Shown here: positions 1-12,900 of the stretch, piece by piece
How the letters are laid out: each line of letters opens with the position of its first letter
Position numbering within the stretch: position 1 is the stretch's first letter
Assembly (NCBI GenBank): GCA_024699855.1
Contig: JAMPIQ010000002.1
Span: forward strand, 5,022,001 to 5,086,000
Length of the DNA: 64,000 nt
Direction of reading: 5' to 3'
Origin: Aphelenchoides besseyi
Lineage: Eukaryota; Nematoda; Chromadorea; Rhabditida; Aphelenchoididae
Translations under genes and position numbers: made by a program
Notes under the pieces: model-generated
Seen by the model: the letters and a program-made list of their open reading frames with translations, nothing else
Databases searched by the model: none
What the model was told of the DNA's origin: nothing

Positions 1-3000
1 CACGCGTTTGAGATCTTCATTTCACGTTGCAATCGTGAGATTGTTCGCTTTCTACCATCGATCGTCGATGTTTGCATCCAATTCATCAAATACGATCCGA
101 ACTACCAATACGATAGTGAAGACGAGAATGGAGTCGACGAAGAAGAAATGGAAGTCGATGGTAAACATTTTATTTTATAGATCGCTAACACTTCATTTTT
201 AGGTGCTGATGACGAGTCAGATATGGAAGAGTATTCTGATGACGATGATATGTCTTGGAAAGTTCGTCGTTCGGCAACCAAGTGTTTTGAAGTGATGATC
301 ACCAGTCGAAGCGATCAATTGGTCGATCACTACGTTAAAATTGCTCCGATATTGCTTTCACGATTTAAAGAACGAGAAGAAAGTGTGAAGATCGATGTTT
401 TCCGAGCCTACGAAGCACTTTTGAAACAAACTCGCTTGTTTTTGCCCGAGAGTCTTGCACAATTGGACGCCAAATTGTATCATTCAGTGGTAATCAATCG
501 ATTCGAAAATGAAAGCTAATTGTTTTTTTCAGTTCAACATCGATGGTCCACGACAGTTCGTGTATTCGAAAGAAAAATTTAATCATATCATAAAGGAGGA
601 TGTCGACCGACAGCAATGTGATGTTTTGAACGCGTTGTCTGAACAAGTCCCGCAATTGATTCGCAGCATTTGCAAGCAACTGAAATCTCGTTCTGCAAAA
701 ATTCGACTTCAATGTTTTTCGTTGCTGATTTCATTGCTAAGGTAGTTAATTTGCACAAATGTTGATCGAATTTGTTTAGAGCTCTGCCCGGTGCATTGGA
801 AACCTACTTCGACAGTCTGATGCCGGCTGTGAAGTTATCTATTCAAGAGAAGTCGAGTGATTGCTTAACCAAAATGGACACTCTTCAATTTCTTCACATC
901 TCTTTCTGCTCACATGAACCAACTGTAAGATAGCAGCACACGAAATCTTCTTAATCTTGCCTTTAAGGTTTTCCTTCCACAACTGGATACTCTCGTTCCA
1001 TTGATTACAAACTCAGTTAACGAACCGTTCTACAAAATTGGATCGGTTTCGCTTTTGGTTTTACAGTCGTTGATTGTGATTCTGCGTCATCTCCACGATA
1101 CGGGACATAACGTCGACAAGTACATTGAGCAAATCTACTGGGTTATTATTGGCAAACTCAAAGTCAACGACATCGATCAAGTCAGTTCTTCGGCCTATCG
1201 TAATACAAAAGTGTTTTCAGGAAGTCAAAGAACGTTCTATTGCATCTACCGGCATTCTTCTAAGCACTTTTGGTTCGAAATTGTCCGGTCATCTCAACGA
1301 AATTCTTCCGCTTTTGGTGGATCGTCTTCGCAACGAGATGACTCGTCACATTGCCGTTCAAACGTTTGCTGTTATTGTTGGTGGAATTGACGAAGTGGAT
1401 TTGTCGAATGTTCTACAAGACCTCTTAATGCATCTCTCAGAGTTCTTGCGCAAAAATCAACGTGGTTTACGAGTAAGAAAACTTTGTCTTAGACTACGAA
1501 ATAAACTGTTTTAGATCTCCACACTTTCGTTGTTGTCTGCTTTGGTCACGAAGTACAAACTGAATGCTTTACCGGACGAAGGAGTCAAACGTGTGGTTCA
1601 CGAATTGCCAGCAATTATGATCGAACAAGATATGTACATTAGTCAACTTTCAATCAAATTGGCTCGAGGTTTATTATCATTCATCTGATCGTTGTTATGG
1701 TTCGGATTTAAGATATCATCAGCAAGTTTCCAAATACAATGAGTGGATCGTTAGAAGCTGTGATCAGCTCTTGTCTTCAACTGATTAAATTGTCTTCACT
1801 CATTGGTCGTTCATTGGAATACGCGGTTGATTTGTTTGGTGCTGTTGTTGCGAGTCCAATTCCACAGAAACCGCAATTCATGGTAATGAAAATTTCGATT
1901 CGTTATTCTCAATTTCAATATAGAACTTGGTCCACGTATTGATGGAAGTCATTACATCGACTGAAAAACCATCACGTCAAGTTTGTTTGGCCGTTGCTAC
2001 AATTTTGGCCCATTCAACCAAAGCCAACAACGATGCCGATGCGACCGCTGTTGTCCTCAAGGATCTCATCAACCTGCTTAAGAACAAAAAAGAACGTGAA
2101 CAGATGCACGTCTTTGCGTTGTTTGCTCTTGGCGAAATTGGTCGATCTTATCCGGAAGCATATGAAAAAAGCAAATTAAAGTGAGTTTTCAAGTTGTTTG
2201 CTTACAATCAACATGCGTTTTCAGACCCGAAGACGTAATCATGGAATCATTTAATTCGTCAACCGAAGAAGTGAAGACCGTTGCCAGTTACGCTCTTGGC
2301 AGTTTAGCGACTGGAAACGTTTCCAAATACTTACCATCTTTGTTGAATGAGATCAAAACCCAACCCAAGAGTCAATATCTGTTGTTGCATGCATTGAAAG
2401 AAGTGAGTTTGCATGCAACATGAAAACAATTTATACGTAAAATTGTAGATTATTGCAAGTCAAAACACTAAAGGAGAACCAAGCGATGTATTCAAGAATG
2501 TGGTCAATGACATTTGGACAGTTCTCCTGAATCACAGTCAAGCCCAAGAGGAATCAACTCGCAACGTTGTTGCCGAATGCATGGGCAAACTTTGTCGCAT
2601 CGAACCAATGAATTTCTTGCCACAATTGATTGTAAGTTAAATATTATGAAGTTTTGTTGTAACAAATAATTTAGAAAGCAACCAAAGAAGGACAGCACTT
2701 GGAACGTAACACTGCAGCTACTGCGGTTCGTTTCATGATTGTTGACTCATCGAGTCGAAGTGCTGATGAATATTTGCACACACATTTGGCCGAACTTCTT
2801 CGTGGAATTGAAGATGAAGACATGAGCGTTCGTCGAACTTCTATCATGACTCTCAACTCTGCTGCGCATAATAAACCGCGTTGGGTATGTTTTACTTTCT
2901 TAGTGTATTTAAGAAGTTTTCAGGTCAAAGAACTTCTTCCCACGCTGTTGCCGGCATTGTATCGTGAAACAGTTATTAACAAAGCACTGGTTTATGAAGT

Positions 3001-3689
3001 TGAAATGGGACCTTTCAAGCACGTCGTTGATGATGGATTGGATCTTCGCAAGTCGGCATACGAATGGTAAGATATGCATTTACGTACGAAGGCCAAGGTT
3101 TCTTTTAGTATGTACACCTTGATGGAGCATTGTTTAGATCGTTTGAATATTTTGGAGTACATGAACTACATCGAACAGGGTCTTACAGTGAGTACAACAA
3201 ATCGTCTGTCGGAGCTCAATTTACTTTTTAGGATCAACATGACATTAAACTTCTCAATTTGTTGATGCTTACTCGTCTTGCTCAAACTTGTACCGTTCAA
3301 ATGAGTCAACGAATCGATCGATTTGCCGAATTGATTATCGTAAGTGATGCAAATTTAGACTATTTCTTGATTTGACTTTGTAGCCGTTGTTGCACACAAA
3401 ACCGCGTCCGAATTCGGTTAAACAAGAAAATGACAAGTTGGATGAACTCAAACGTGCGTGCATTCGAACGATCTTGGCGTTGAAGGTTTGTATCTAGAAT
3501 GCTAATAAGACTAACATATAATTTCAGCGTGTTCCAATGCTTGAGCGATCTACGAAGTTGGTCAGCGCCTATGAGTTGGTTCGACAAGATACGAATTTGA
3601 AAGCAATGATGGAAGCAATTGAGAAAGATAATTCTCTCAAATTGCTTCACATCGGAAATGATGATGCAATTATGGGCGAGGACTTCTAA
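1..3689 (+). CDS. cand-1: CAND1 orthologue, cullin-associated NEDD8-dissociated protein (5' end outside window)
   Basis: CAND1 is a HEAT-repeat protein that wraps around unneddylated cullin-RBX1 and drives exchange of substrate adaptors on SCF-type ubiquitin ligases. The visible translation follows animal CAND1 in order. It has the acidic loop ending [19 protein letters not shown] (about 225-285) and [15 protein letters not shown]. Later come DPFYKI-like and FLRKNQRGL segments, then [42 protein letters not shown] and [21 protein letters not shown]. Near the 3' end are [14 protein letters not shown] and the C-terminus EDF before TAA at 3687-3689. The exons are separated by introns of about 40-60 nt. 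By comparison with the roughly 1,230-residue family, the first quarter lies left of the window. The next gene starts 465 nt downstream on the same strand. I see no frameshift or missing block. Confidence 0.95.
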
Positions 3690-4154
3690 TGATGACGCGA
3701 TGTCTTAATATTCTCAACCTACTATGTTCTACATTATTTACATTGTAAAATCTTGTGTTATTGTTTCGGGTGTCTTTTAGATTCAATTCAGCGTTATTGT
3801 TTATTTTTCCTGAATGGTCTACAATGTTGTTATAAAAATCTCGTATGTTCAGTTCTGGGCTGATTGTTGAAATCGAATGCTGAACGTTACCAGCGGCTAT
3901 TCGTTTTTTGTTCTGTCTCTAAATATTCTCGTCATAAATCAGGTTTCAATTCGCTTGTAAACGATTGGTAGCGAAGACGTCAGGAATCGTTGAAATAATG
4001 AATTGATCATAATCGACTGTTAACGTTCATTTAGGTGTTCGGGTAAAAATCCGTTGCTCTGCATTTACGGTGCTTTCAAAATGAGGTTTGTAGCAACAAA
4101 TCGAGTAATCGTAAACCAACATCAAGATTTAGAACATTTGTAAAATCGCTTTTT
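3690..4154 (+). promoter_or_regulatory. cand-1 3' region and ABHD12-like 5' region
   Basis: This gap of 465 nt has no convincing long reading frame. An acceptor-like ttcatttag ends near 4034. After it, an open frame runs from 4047 in phase with the ABHD12-like ATG at 4155. Transcripts may therefore begin with a trans-spliced leader or an upstream exon here. A short out-of-frame ATG frame begins at 4081. Confidence 0.4.
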
Positions 4155-5299
4155 ATGTCTTTTGTTCCGTTGATCGGACTTTACCTGTTAATGCCCTTGT
4201 TGATATTCACGTTTCCAACCTTCTTCCAAAAACTATTCTTTTTGAGCGTTGTAAAACTGCCGTTTGTTGACTACAACAATCTCACAGCTCACGGACTCAA
4301 CGGCGGATACAATTTCTATCTGAAGATAAACAGTACAAATGGCGCGGACTCAGAGAAGTTGGGTGTTTGGCACATTCTTCCAACGTCTCTACAGGATCAG
4401 TTGCCAGCAAATTTTACTGACAAGCAATTAAAACAATTGGTACAAAGTAGTAACAATTCGATTGTTGTTTATCTTCATGGTGAGAATAATGAACAAGTCA
4501 ATAGTTGAAACGATTGGTTCAGGTAACTCTTTCGATAGAACATCTCTTCATCGTTGCGAACTCTACCGCTTACTTGCCGCACTTGATTACCACGTTTTTG
4601 CTATCGATTATGAAGGTTACGGCGATTCAACCGGACGACCAACCGAATTGTCGGTTGTTGAAGATGCGAAAGCAATCTACAAGTATGCTCGTGAATTGAG
4701 TTTAAACAAGAACGACGTTTATATTTGGGGTCACTCGATGGGAACTGCCGTCGCTTCGAAAGCAACAGCCGAGCTTACAATGAGCGGCATACCACCGAGT
4801 GCATTGGTGCTCGAGGCGCCGTTTAACAATCTTCACGATGTGATCTCTGTAAGTCCATTTCTGTGCTAGTCATTGAATTTTTTTAGAATCATCCTTTTTC
4901 TGTCCCATTTCGATTTCTGCCATGGTTCGAGAGCACAGTAATTCAGCCGCTAATTCGAAGTGGATTGGTCATGCAAAGTGATGAGCACATTAAACAGTAG
5001 GTGCCAAAACTTTTCTTGTTGCAACCAAAAGAAAAATTTCAGTATTGGTTGTCCGCTTTTAGTTTTTCACGCACAGGTTACAAGATGAATATTTGAAAAA
5101 TGCAACATTGAGGTTTCAGGATGACCACATTATTCCGGTGAAATTGGGACGCAAATTGGTTGAAGTCGCTCAATCGGCGGGAAAAGTCGTCAAATACATT
5201 GAGTTCGATGCATCACGTAATTTCCTTCACAAGTACATTCATCGTGCCGAGGAACTTCCGTCGATTGTCAAGTACGTCGATAGAAGAGTGTTCAACTAA
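4155..5299 (+). CDS. ABHD12-type alpha/beta hydrolase (lysophosphatidylserine lipase family)
   Basis: ABHD12 enzymes are membrane-bound serine hydrolases that deacylate lysophosphatidylserine and related lipids. I join exons 4155-4479, 4523-4848, 4887-4996, 5043-5076 and 5120-5299, which gives 324 residues in one frame. The N-terminus is a hydrophobic segment (LIGLYLLMPLLIF), as in ABHD12, followed by GVWHILP. Next come an oxyanion loop YLHGNS, the strand block YHVFAIDYEGYGDSTGRP, the nucleophile elbow GHSMG, EAPFNNL, SHPFSV-like NHPFSVPF, the acid region HAQDDHIIPVKLGRKL and the catalytic His region LHKYIHRAEELP. The family loop is usually HGNAG; here it reads HGNS. Family members carry a longer cytosolic N-terminus, so an upstream exon may be missing from this model: the frame stays open without ATG back to 4047. 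A poly(A) signal AATAAA lies at 5518-5523. Confidence 0.85.
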
Positions 5300-5690
5300 T
5301 AACTTCAATTTAGAGACTTTTTCACGACTTGGTCGAGAATCAAAGCGAAATCAGATTGAAGAAACAAATCTTCTAGTGTGCAATATTTTCACTTTTCCTG
5401 TACAGTTTTCTGTCTAACCAACTTCCTAGACCCTGTTAGTTTTTCTTCGAAGTCCACAAGGCATTTGTTCGAACGACATCTTTTCGGATTTATGTCGTGA
5501 ATTAAACCCGTTGATCCAATAAACTACTTAGCATTCAATCGATTAAGTCACTTATTCATCCAACAGCCAAAATATCTCGACGCAAGTTTATTTGTGTTGA
5601 TTACATTCTAGAAAGAGAGAGAGAATAATCGTCGGGTTTACAAAGAAAAATCGTTATGATTGGATTTACTGATCATCGCAGGTCGTGCAT
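5300..5690. terminator. Convergent 3' ends of the ABHD12-like gene and eif-5
   Basis: The two genes are tail to tail with 391 nt between stop codons. AATAAA at 5518-5523 fits the plus-strand gene. No coding signal is visible here. Confidence 0.5.
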
Positions 5691-7139
5691 TTAGATGTTC
5701 TCGATATCCACTTCTTCTCCGTTTTCGGTTTTGATTACCGTATTCTTCTCGATTCCATTTGAAGTCGCTGGAGCTTTCTTCTCGACTACCGTGCCAATAA
5801 CATGACTACGCTCGTCGAAATCGACTGACAAATTGTCTTCGTCCTCGGAGTCCGTTTCTTCTTCGGCTTCTTTCAACCAAGTGATCAATCGATCGCATTT
5901 GTTGATGATTTCGCGCGAAAGATCTTTTTTCACGTATTTGGAACTTGGCTATAAAACCAAATGAATCAGAATTCATAGTCGAATGCTTACCTTAGCTGCC
6001 CAGGCCAAAATTGTTTCTTCCTCGCAAATATCGTTGTCGTAAAGCATTTTGATGATGTGCGGAGCACGTACCAAAAGATCCGGATTCTTCTGAATCAATT
6101 GTTCGATTCCACCAAGCAAATAACGTTGAGCACGCTTGTCGCGAGCACAGAAGCGAAGGAACAGCGTACGATAAGTATTCAACTCGTTCAGAACATCGTT
6201 TGTCAACAAAACATCAACTAAGAGAAGTGCTGCCTTAGTTTTGATGTCCAAACGTTCGGCTTCATTCAGAAGATGTTTTCCATCACCCAAATTGTTTTCG
6301 TTCTTCGCCTTCAAAAAGTATTGATGCAACATGTCCAAACGCTCTTCAATGCTCTTATCCAAATCATTGTCGATGACCAATTTGCCAATCTGAGCGCTCA
6401 ATTTCTCTTGTTCCGACAACGGTTCAGGCGCCCAATCGTCGTCGTCGTCATTCTCTTCAGACGGGGCTTTTCCATTTTGCTCGACAGTTGATCCATTGAG
6501 ACCAAACTCTTCAGTTGGAGAACCACCTTCTGGACGTTCTTCTGCAATTATAACAACAAAATTGATGAGCAAATTCCCGTGAACTCACTTGTTTCCGGTG
6601 TTGGTTCAACCGGTGGTGGATTCTTCAAAATGAACGTTGCGATCTTGTGCTTTTGATCGATAGTGAATGCGTGTCCGCAGGCTTTGCATTTGCTGTGAAT
6701 GACATTACGACGAACAGCCAATGTAGTCTCCGGATTTTCGCACGCTGGACAAAGAACGAATTTACGAATGAATCCATCGAGAATATCCTAAAAGAACAGG
6801 TTTAAATTTCGGACCATGATATCTATTCACTTACTTGCAATTTGTTGGCGTCGTGCTCACCATTCACGATATAACGATCGTTCTTCAAGTCGAAATTCGT
6901 TTGAGCACCCAATTCACAACCGAAGTACTTGGTTGGATCTGAAAGATCAGAATCACAACAATCGTGAACATTCGAAACTCACAAGTCGGAGGACGAGCCA
7001 ACGCCTTTGCCACCTCGGGCATATTGACAATAACTGTTTTGATCCCATTTCCTTTGCCTTCAACTTTCGCATAAATACGAGGCATTTTGTAACGATAGTA
7101 CGGATCCTGAACTCCACGGTTCACGTTGACAAACGCCAT
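5691..7139 (-). CDS. eif-5: Eukaryotic translation initiation factor 5 (eIF5, GTPase-activating protein of eIF2)
   Basis: eIF5 stimulates GTP hydrolysis by eIF2 in the 43S/48S initiation complex. Exons on the minus strand are 7139-6983, 6938-6835, 6787-6589, 6541-5991 and 5948-5691. They sum to 1,269 nt (422 residues), close to the usual length of about 430. The start [20 protein letters not shown] is diagnostic, including the arginine-bearing N-terminal arm that acts as the GAP. It is followed by [16 protein letters not shown] and [13 protein letters not shown]2-C2 zinc ribbon follows (CPAC...CKAC). A central acidic linker ([17 protein letters not shown]) joins a C-terminal W2/MIF4G-like HEAT domain. 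The tail is acidic and aromatic-poor, with clusters such as [13 protein letters not shown]. The frame continues through every junction without breaks. Confidence 0.95.
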
Positions 7140-8835
7140 TTTTTCTACGGTTATAGTACGATGAAGAAAACAAAAATGCAGACGCTTCGAACTGTAAATC
7201 GGAAATCATCAACGATCAGTGGAACCATTCAACTCGAATGACCCACGAAAAATGAAATCGACAGCAACTTTTTCTGCTACCAATTTCGTCTGCTGCGTCT
7301 CAGTTACAAAATCGATTTTTCTCTGAGTCAGACGATTAAGCCGCTTGCCACTTTAGCTTTAATCCCCGTGTTTTTGTGTTCGAAAACTTTTTGTCCATGC
7401 GATTACCCGCCCGTTTACCTGTTTGTTGCTTAAGAATAGCCAAGTTCACTTCTAACAAAAATTCCGAGTTTTTGACCGAATGATTACTGGATGATTGGGC
7501 CTAACTCCAAAAGGGCCAATCGTTACGAATTGTGTGCCGTTAAGGGTGGGGTGTCTGAAAATGGAGCTGATTGTGGTTGTCAGGAGCTCGTTTACATTGA
7601 TCAACCGATCTGAGATGACCGGTTTCAAATTTGTATGTATACGTTGCACAAATGGCGACAGCGTGTTGTTTCCCAAATTGCATACGTTGTTCGGATACGA
7701 CGACGCGTGGCTGCGAAAGTTGGAGCAATGCTCGATACTCTGCTTCAACTTCTTCCGTTTTTTATGAGACAACCAATCTAAAACAACGAAATTAGGGCCT
7801 AAAACAGCTGAACACCACTTACTGAGGCTGTCAAACATAAAATTCGTAGGCCTTTCGAAGCGACTTGGCATGCACCTGGAAACAGCGACTGGTGATTCTA
7901 CACAACCCTGGGGTAGTTTCTGAAACAAACGAATCAATAAACCGAACTTTCCGATGAATTTTCTCGTTTAATTCGCGTCCCTATTGATTTCATAAACGAA
8001 AAGTTTTGTGCGGAGGGAAACGGCAGGGAATGACAACGAAAGGCAGCAGTCATTTTTAGCTGTCGATAACGATTAAAAACAAGACCCGTTCGTGGAGGGC
8101 GGAGAGCACACGGTGAAGTCGAGAGAACGCAAAGAGCGCGGGCACGGCACATTTGGGCAACAGGCATGTCCGGGCGACAGGAAGACTCTGCTTCGATAAT
8201 GTCCATAGTGATAGAATGGGGGCGACTCTTCCGAATAACAGTCAGACGTTCCCGTCAACGTTGTCGGTTTCGTTAATCGCAGCAAACGCTCGCTACGAGG
8301 AATAAAACTGGAGCGGGAGAATGAAGGAAAACGACAGCAGACGAATGGTCGATAGGAGGCATCGAAGAGACCTGTTTGCGTTCAGTAGAATGTACGCACA
8401 CAATCGCACTCACCACCGCCTTTCATGAGCAACGGACACAACGCCCCGAAACATGAGATAGCAGACTCAACGTTGGGATTCGCACACTACTCTTCATCAG
8501 CATTGTTTTCGAAACTGCAATTCATGTTTCATCGGAATACCGACTGGGAAATGAGCCCAACGTTAGAAAGTAAACCGTTTATTTCATCAAAGTGAATTGG
8601 TAATTTGGAATGCCTATGGACAGTAATTGAAATCTTGCGCTAATCATGCGCCTATAGATCGTTATAACTACAGTGAAAGTGTTGATGATTGTAATTTGAT
8701 TGGACCGCGTGATTTTACCGATCGTTTAAGTGCAATGAGCGAAATGAGACGAACAACAGTGATTGTTCGTTGGTATGTTTACATTTAGAACACATCGTCG
8801 TCAGCTGAACAAACTTATTTCCAAGAGTGCGAATC
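7140..8835. other. Gap between eif-5 and the EF-hand gene; contains unexplained minus-strand open frame
   Basis: This 1.7 kb presumably holds the eif-5 promoter and the 3' UTR of the EF-hand gene. It also carries a minus-strand frame open for 161 codons (7937-7452). Inside that frame are a strong donor GTAAGT and acceptor TTGTTTTAG about 48 nt apart that keep the frame on splicing, and an acceptor-like tttccag further upstream. The predicted peptide has a lysine/arginine patch (SHKKRKKLKQ) and no family I recognise. A second minus frame lies at 8285-8073. These may be exons of a small unknown gene or alternative 3' exons of the EF-hand gene. Confidence 0.3.
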
Positions 8836-9903
8836 TTACTCACTTAGATAGTTACGAACAAGAAAACTGAACTCGTCGAAATCAATGAAACCGTCGGAAT
8901 CAACGTCGAATTCGCAGAAAAGTTCGTCTAAACATTCAAGATAAAATAAATGGCGAATAAGAGGTACCTAGTAATGACGAGTTCTTGATGTGACCCAATT
9001 CTCGAAGCACAAACTCAAAATCTTTGCGACTGATAACTCCCGTTTCGTTCTGTAATATGCAATCTTATTGGCAACTTATGTTTGCAAAAACAAACCCTGT
9101 CGAAAACGTTGAAGCAATCGCGAATCACTTCGTTCCACGATTTGGTCTTTTCGCTCATCGTTTTCATCACTTCACAAAACTGAAACCTTTCGGTTACAAT
9201 CCAATTAGCTTTGTATTTACTTCATCGAAATCGATTTGGTGATTTCCACGTTTGTCTGCTTCACGAATCAACATCTCCAAGTCGACTTGTTTCGGATCCA
9301 TTCTATTCAATAAACATATCAACAGTCATAGTAAAAAGTTGAATACCCCAAATTGGTGATCGCATTCTCCATTTCATCCAAACCAATAGCTCCACTTCTG
9401 TCGGTATCGAACATATTGAAAACTTGTCGATATTCCTAAAAGTCCAATAAACTTAAGAACATTGGTTGTTTGTATATTACCTTCAACTCTTCAGACGTGT
9501 ATTTGTCCAACTTGCGAATCAACGGTATCGAACCTCCGTCGTCAGAGCCTTGATCTTGACTGCCGGTGAATTTGGCCTGTAGCATTGGTAAATGTGAACG
9601 ACCCAACCAGAGATGTAGCTGACTAGAGTTACGTCGAAATTCGTTACGACGAATTACACTTCGTCCTTGATCTCCAAGCGTAACTTTTAGATTTGGCGGT
9701 CTGGACGCGCCGCTGGGAAGGTCAATAACCGTGGAATTGGCAACAGCTGTCATAATCTGAGGTCGTGACTTTGTAGCGCCGTGTTTTCCCGTGGACGAAT
9801 TCACGCGAATTTCGCTCGTTGATCCACCCGACGGAACGGCAAGTTTACCGCCCAATGTTTTGACTTCAGACGAATTAAATTTGGCAAATCCTTCCGCAGC
9901 CAT
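8836..9903 (-). CDS. Calmodulin-like four-EF-hand protein with about 140-residue N-terminal extension
   Basis: This is a predicted calcium sensor. Six exons (9903-9481, 9435-9347, 9302-9221, 9179-9096, 9049-8968 and 8927-8836) join in phase to 283 residues. The first exon codes for a low-complexity, basic, Ser/Gly/Thr-rich extension ending TSEELKEYRQVF, after which a calmodulin-like core begins. EF1 (DTDRSGAIGLDE) and EF4 (DVDSDGFIDFDE) have full ligand sets. EF2 (ADKRGNHQIDFDE) and EF3 (FDRNETGVISRKD) are altered at ligand positions and may bind calcium weakly. The sequence is too divergent to be calmodulin or troponin C, so I give no symbol; it resembles the nematode calmodulin-like (cal) group. 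The TAA stop overlaps an excellent donor (AAGTGAGTAAG), so a longer 3' isoform is possible. An upstream exon at 11216-11415 could add more N-terminus. Confidence 0.8.
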
Positions 9904-12900
9904 AGCCGATAGAAAAGAAGGGAAACTGGATGACGCCAGCTTGATATTTGTCTGATACCTTCGCAGTGACTAACACCCACTAGTAGACTAATGAGCGGTT
10001 AGGTACGATAGTGCGAACAAACTCTTCGTTGAGATAGTAAATAGGCAGGCACGTTAAAGAAGATTGCTTTGGCCTTTAGAATCGGACGTATGTCGAATCG
10101 TTTACGTCGCTCCAGCTAGTGGCACGAACATAAGACACTCAAAACCAAAAACAAACCAAATGGGTGCCTATTCACTCACGACTATTGTTTCCATTTCACA
10201 TTTTAAATGCGCACGCTAAGCTATGGAGCGGAAGAAATGCTCATGCATTACCCAAATTTCCTATGCTAACAAACTTGTCGAATTCTCACGAGTTCATGGC
10301 ACTATGAATATCAACACTTTTAGCTCGAAGAAGCCATTCCAAGGAACGCAGTTTGAACAGCTGATGCCCAATCCCCAACACGCGTTTCAACGGCAACGCA
10401 CACGTCCAAACTGACAATCCGAACGAAAAATATTCGCAACTTTTGCATATTCGCAACAACCTTGCTGTCATTTCAAACCATAGATGTCAGCGAAGTGAGA
10501 CGTTGCAGAACACGTCCTCTTGTCCATAACTTTCAAACGGACCAACGGTCGGTTTGCACGAAATCAATGGATTTTCTAACTCAATTCGTGACGTGAAAAC
10601 GGCAATTCCCTGCTGGGACAGGACCCAAACTCGGCGCTCCAGAAGCGGCGTTTGTTGGCACAATTTGACTCAGCGGGCGTTCTAACAAACCAACCGAAGT
10701 GCTTTTGCGGGGTTTAGAAATTAATACGAACGTTAAAAGGAATGTTACACATAAATTCGCTAAAGATAACCAAAAGAACAAACGAAGATTGACGATGAAT
10801 TCGCTTTGAAGACGTCGTGGAGTGGAAAACACGGAAGTCTGAAGGCGTTGGATGAATTCAACGGTCTGTTCGACTCAACTCATACGTTTTCAAGAGGACC
10901 TCATTAGTGGAGACTGTTTTCGGATTCAAAAATAAGACTAAAAGACTGATGAAATCGCGCGTGTAAATGACCGGCAATCCGATACCATCGTTTAACACCC
11001 TCCTTGTTGTCTTTTGGTTAACGATTTGTTGACAAATTGAATAAAGGTTGGTGTGAAAGCTAAGTAGAGTAATTAGCCACATATTATTTTCTGCTTGCTG
11101 GGAAAACTGCTGTTTATCTCGGAACTTCAAATTTTCTCATTGAACTTAATTATAATGCGAATTGAAATGTCATAAATAACTCTAGTCAGCTATAAGTAAA
11201 CAAAGGTGAACATACCCTAAAAGTCGTTGCAAAGTTTAAACGACCCGATCCGCCTCCAGAATTCGGTTTCTTCGTCACATTGCTGAGACGTCGAAAAGAC
11301 ACTTGACCGGCGGTTAGTCGACCGCTCATTTCGGATCGACGTTGCCACAACGATGAACGAGTCGATGAACGACGTGGACTGGGCTTAGTGCCGTCCGTGG
11401 GAGTGCGAGGCGGAACTGTAAGATCATTTGAATTCGAACGAAGTGCTGTTATCACTCTGCGATGTGGCATTGAGAGAGCGAAATTTTGCATTCCAAGACG
11501 GGAATTAGAAAACAAATTAAGAAAGCCCACAAGATAATAGCAGTTAGCAGACCCAAAGACGATAGTTGGGGGATGGCCTTTTGGCCATAGACGTGTTTTT
11601 TGTTAGTTTAAATGACTCCAAGGGCAAACGCCACTTTTTATGACACAGAGATCATTCATTCATTTCGAGAGTTGGACAGCAAATAAATCCCCGACATGCG
11701 ACAAATGAGTCCACGGAGAACATGATGCACGTGAGAGAATGGCCAAGGTCGAGGAACAGATCGACTTTGAACGGCCATCACATGGAAGCAAAAAAACAAT
11801 ACCCATTAGACAAGTGGGTTCATTCTTTTTTCTTTTGGAATCCAAGAATTTTTCGTTAAAATAAATGAAATCAAAAAAGACTTAAAATAACCACAATTTC
11901 TGTTGTCTAGTGGCTTATACGAAAACTGCGAAGTGAACCGAGACACGGAACTATAACATTGACAACTACTCAGGGTGTTGTTGTTACCATGTGTATAACA
12001 TTCCGGTAAGGCATTCAGTTCATTCAAGCAAAATAACCAACAGCGTATGAGGCGACATATAAACGGACCGCGTTTCCTTCCGTGGCTCGTAGTTCGAAAA
12101 GCAATCTCGTCTTATTTTGCTTTTCGGTCTCTCATATGTAAACTCATGACTACACAACGCACTAGTTCTCCCAAACTCTCGTCCGATCTATTTTTGCCAA
12201 CTACGCGTTTCTACTGACGACCATAAGGATTTTCCTTTTTGTTCGTACTTCTACATAATTAGCCATTGATCTCACGGTAAGAAGGATTACGTGCGAAAAC
12301 AAAAACTTACGAAGCATTACGATTGCAGATTCAAGGATTTTACGTTGCGAATACGTAACAATTAGACTAATCAGTTCGTGTCTGAAAACATAGTTCGTTA
12401 TTTTCACTCAACATCTAACATGCAAAAAGTCATAAACGAAAACTGAAGGGTTCGAATCGAAAGTCCAAAAGCCATTAGCGTCTCTACAGTGAATAGCCGA
12501 AAAAACCCGGAAATCATTTGGCAATGGTTATGACTGGTAGTCTCTTCAAGCCAAATGGACTGCTCGTCACGGTTCGTTGAAGTCGAAAACACAAACAGTA
12601 AAGTTTATTCGTCTCTTTAAATTAACGTTTCAAATTTGTCTATTCGTTCCACTCCGCAAACATACAAAAACAAACGTTGGACAGAAAATTAAGAAGTTGA
12701 ATAGCAACCGACTCGGTTTCTAAAGGCGTATTGTGAGCACCTGAAATTGTTTTGTGGGCGTATAAATGGCGATAATTGAGAACAGTGAAGCGGAATTACT
12801 AACCATAAAAAATGCACTGAAAGTTAACAGACAAAATGAGCCGATAAACAGAACGCGGAGGTCAAAACGAATTTGGGCACGAGAGGGGCAGCAAAATGGC

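Noticed and set aside
12440..12470. GGTTCGAATC resembling a tRNA T-loop
   Set aside because: The flanking bases cannot form the T stem or an acceptor stem, and there is no matching A box at the right distance.
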